From contig JAHQRK010000006.1 of NCBI GenBank assembly GCA_019828595.1, positions 868,001-932,000 on the forward strand: a stretch of DNA of 64,000 nucleotides. Reading direction: 5' to 3'. This document shows, piece by piece, positions 61,026 to 64,000 of this stretch. Made by a program: the position numbers and the translations under genes. This DNA is from Aphanomyces cochlioides (Eukaryota; Oomycota; Saprolegniomycetes; Saprolegniales; Verrucalvaceae). A model generated the notes under the pieces. That model was given only the letters and a program-made list of their open reading frames with translations, made no database searches and had not been told where the DNA came from. The number at the start of each line of letters is the position of its first letter. Within the stretch, counting starts at the first letter, position 1.

Positions 61026-63103
61026 TCACGGTGTTTTCGACTTGGGATGGACTTCGTCATTCAAGTGACTCGTATGGAAGCTCAAGATGACAAAGGCCCA
61101 AATGTGCAGCAGGATCAAATAGCCCAGAACTGCTAGTCTTGCATTAGGATACGCTCGGAGGAATCGGCCGATTGTGAGCATCATGCGGTCAGCAGCTTCC
61201 ACTACAGAATGAAATCATTCTGGAAAGACCACGGCGTCTCCACGTACATGCTGGGATTTTATGTTGTGGTAAACGAGCTCTGCCGCTGTATGGACGAGTT
61301 GTTGGCAGCATGTGCGTCTCCATGGCGTCATTCTAGTCTCAAATTGTCAGAGAATACAACAGAGTAGTGTTTACCTTGTCGTCTTTAGACGCTTTGAACT
61401 CATTGAATCGGACTTCGAGTGTTGTGTAGCGACTCCGCAGGGCATCAAGCTGCTCTTGTTTTTCCAGTAACCTTCGCGTCATTGCTTGCATTTGAGCATC
61501 GTTCGATGCAGGTTGCGCTGTCGAAGGCGCCGCTGTTCTCGTGGATATGGTTGCTGTCTGCAATGTCAACTTTGATTTTTCATCCAGTTGTTGCTGAAGT
61601 TTGTGCACGATGGCATTGTGTTGCTGCTCCTTCTGAAGGACAAGCGTCTGAAGCGCCGTCATGTCTTGCGTCAACCTGGCGATTTCTTGTGACTGGAGCA
61701 ATGACTTGCGGCTCTCTTCGTGGAGGAGTTTCTTGGTCGATGCAAGTGTCTCCTGTGTCTGTTGGAGTGCCTTGTCAGTCGGGGTCTACACACGACTCCA
61801 TCAGCAACGAGAAGAGCCATGAAGCGAACAGATGACTTCGAGGCATTTTGCTCGAGCTTGGCCACGAGATTCGTCAGCTCTGCATTTGTGGCTTCAAGTG
61901 CACACTGCCGAGCGTACATTGATTGTTTCGTCTCGTTGTTTTCCTTCTTCAAGAGGGCAACTTGAGCCAATGCATCCTTCAATTCAGTCTGAACGGACGT
62001 GAGCCGTTGCTGTAGATGAGCTTCGCCGCTGGTTACGGAGGGTCAGCAAATACGTAGCATGCTCCAAGACGCACCTCGCTGCATTTGACCAAGCCACTTC
62101 CTTGGAGCTCGTCAATTCGGCCAAAGTATTTTTCAACCGATCAACTTCGTTGGATTGACTACCAGAAGCGATATTGATGGCAGGAATAGAGAGAAACGTA
62201 CTCGAGTAAAAGCCTCTTGACACTCGAGAGCTCCGTCTGCAAGGTTAGTGCATGCGTATCTTTTGCTGCTAAAGCTTCGACAAATTGACCTTCGTCACCA
62301 GCTTTTTCAGCCTTGAGCTGAGCAATCTATAACCTTTCAATAGAAAATGGACGGGATTATCATGTACCTCGCGTTCGAGCGATGCAATCTTGTCCATGCA
62401 TTCCTTGTCAAGAGCTTCTAGTTCTTCTTGGCAGACTTCCAATTGCTCTTGGCTGTTGCTCAATTGCCGTTCGACAGAGGAGAGGTCATTGCGCAGTTTG
62501 GAATTTTCCCGTCGTAGTCTAAACTCATCGTGACTTCCCTTAAGCATTTCTAGAGAGCGAACCGAAGTGTTTCCGATCGCATGGTTTGCATGTCGGCTGG
62601 CAATGGCGGTAAATGCGATCGAGTTGACGACGAAGACGACAGGGGCATTTCGTCAATCACGATACCGCTGTTGGATTCATTGTCTACTTCACTCCATTCC
62701 GAAAACGTATCGGCATCATGAGGCCCTGCTAATTGCAGCGACGAATTGGATCTCGATGGCATCTGGGCTGACGACGGCGATTGCATCTCAAACTACATCA
62801 CACCACGGAAAATCCTCCAACTACTCTCTTTTTTCAATCTTACCTCGTACTCTCCCCCAGATACAGGCTTGGTTTCCCATGCTACTGAAAAAGCGGCGGC
62901 CTGATCAGAACCTACTCGAAAATCTTTCAACTCACCATCTTCTTGCTTGGGTTTCTTCTTCTCCTCGGCTTCATACGATTCATCAATCGCAGAACATAAG
63001 GACTGGACGTACCTCCACGTGGCTTGAACGTCATTGACGCCTTCTGGTCGACCGATTCCAAGAGCTCTCCTGCCAACTGAAGCGAGTTACTCAACCAGCT
63101 CAT
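61026..63103 (-). CDS. GOLGA5: Golgin-84 (GOLGA5) homologue
   Basis: Eleven exons (63103-63013, 62968-62936, 62884-62844, 62792-62641, 62596-62368, 62326-62202, 62158-62075, 62028-61830, 61785-61375, 61332-61248, 61201-61026) join in frame to 541 aa. The N-terminus MSWLSNSLQLAGELLESVDQ is the golgin-84 signature. A Ser-rich acidic stretch follows, then a long coiled coil (about 140-450), and a C-terminal anchor in the family pattern (RFLRAYPNARLAVLGYLILLHIWAFVI). Golgin-84 is a tail-anchored tether of the Golgi rim. It is shorter than the human protein (731 aa), with the loss in the coiled coil. The join between exons 4 and 5 uses a weak GTCGTC donor but is needed to keep the frame. Confidence 0.85.
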
Positions 63104-63237
63104 ATGAAAGAATTTGCGACTTGACAGATCTCTGTTGTCTGTTTATTTGTATATCCTTTAAAATTGAATATTGCTTTACCACAAAATATCACATTATGAA
63201 GGTATTAACTTCAACAGTACATTTGAACATCACCAAA

Positions 63238-63309
63238 ATGGCCTCGGATGACCTTCTCGAGGAAGCCATCAATGCCAAGGAAGGTTGCTCTTTTGACACT
63301 CTTCTCTAG
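63238..63309 (+). other. Short open start, possible gene fragment
   Basis: ATG 63238 opens MASDDLLEEAINAKEGCSF and stops at 63309. It reads like the start of a real helical protein cut short; no continuation was found in the next 300 bases. Confidence 0.2.
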
Positions 63310-64000
63310 ACGAAATCTGCTGAAAACTTAGTCAGTTTCAAGCGCTGATGTGACAGTATTTGCCAATTTAAAGATAGGACGTTCAGTTTCTTACAATTTC
63401 GTGACGATTTCATAATTATTTCTGTTGGGGTCCTGGTTTAAACTGATTGCGTCGAGCTGGAGTGAAAGAATGCAACACAGGTGGAGCTTGCGGTATGGAG
63501 CAGTGTATTCACTCCTCCATTAGCGCAGTTTCGTCAGGCATAGGCACTCGCAAACATTAAAACTGTTGAAACGACATAGGTTTTCCCCCTCCATTGTAAA
63601 GCCCCCCTTCACCCCCCCTGAGCTCCAACCTACCGACAATTGAAGTACATACTCTGGCTTGTTGCCTCGGGCGATATCCTCACATTCTAGTGTTCTTTTT
63701 GCTTCATCTATCGGTGAATCAATCTCCGGCTAGGCTGTTGTTATGTGAGTAAAACGTTTGGAATTATTCATCAGTTTAAGTTGCAAGAGCCACCATCACG
63801 TTGGCCATGAGCAGCCTTTTCGATCGCAAGCCCATCCAACTCCATGCAGCAGCGGCAAGCGAGCGTTCAAGACTGCATTTAAACTGGTGTCGTCGGGCTT
63901 TCTTATCCACGAGGAAACCCTATAGAAGCGAGAGGAAGTTGAAGATTTTCATAAAAAAGAACTTGGTTAAATTATACCGGTGAGTTTGATTGGCTCGTTT
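63310..64000. other. Right-edge intergenic region
   Basis: Mostly non-coding, with a C-rich patch near 63586-63623. An ATG at 63807 (MSSLFDRKPIQLHAAAAS) opens a frame to 63983 that could be the first exon of a gene continuing beyond the window; this is only a possibility. Confidence 0.25.

Noticed and set aside
1..64000. Bacterial-type operon, toxin-antitoxin or phage defence system
   Set aside because: Genes have spliceosomal introns and encode eukaryotic core complexes. The only defence-like protein is the partial STAND ATPase.

Overview
The window looks like nuclear DNA of an oomycete, most likely a water mould of the order Saprolegniales (Achlya, Thraustotheca, Saprolegnia or Aphanomyces type). 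Genes are tightly packed on both strands. Most have several exons joined across GT-AG introns of only about 42-55 bases. The products are eukaryotic: Arp2/3 subunit, V-ATPase C, GINS Psf3, TFIIF alpha, Mrd1/RBM19, Atg11, golgin-84 and a peroxisomal Lon. They are mixed with lineage-typical accessory families: STAND ATPase, secreted glycosidase-like proteins, a GH5 glucanase with a lectin tail, and large repeated type II membrane proteins. No bacterial operon, CRISPR array, rRNA or tRNA gene was recognised. All exon joins below were worked out by hand from splice sites and reading-frame continuity; there is no transcript evidence.

Layout. 1-9.6 kb: 3' end of a STAND/NB-ARC-like ATPase, a secreted protein with a one-base frame break, a Spinster-like MFS transporter, two tandem ABHD6-like hydrolases and a ten-exon kelch-BTB-BACK protein. 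9.6-26.5 kb: an accessory cluster on the minus strand. It holds a 2585-aa and a 2274-aa type II membrane protein made of eight and seven tandem copies of a glycosyltransferase-like domain of about 320 aa, with a collapsed, frame-broken third copy between them. 27-35 kb: a tail-anchored protein, Atg11, ARPC5, an alpha/beta hydrolase and a Ski8-like WD40 protein. 35-37 kb: a secreted GH5 glucanase with a ricin-type lectin domain. 37-41 kb: two paralogous small protein kinases flanking a palindromic MITE-like element. 41-45 kb: a gene desert holding two diverged 1-kb repeat copies. 45-63 kb: Lon, V-ATPase C, Mrd1, Psf3, TFIIF alpha, a nuclear-type acidic protein, a RUN-RhoGAP-ELMO fusion, an orphan Cys/His-rich protein and golgin-84. 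63.3-64 kb: no supported gene.

The most unusual feature is the repeated-domain cluster. Domains alternate between copies with a canonical DxD motif and copies where one or both acidic positions are changed, and two DxD-type domains share 580 identical bases, which suggests recent copying. The unit being duplicated appears to be a pair of unlike domains. Second is a short palindrome, TTATCCGGATAA, which recurs close upstream of several unrelated genes. Third is the RUN-RhoGAP-ELMO fusion.
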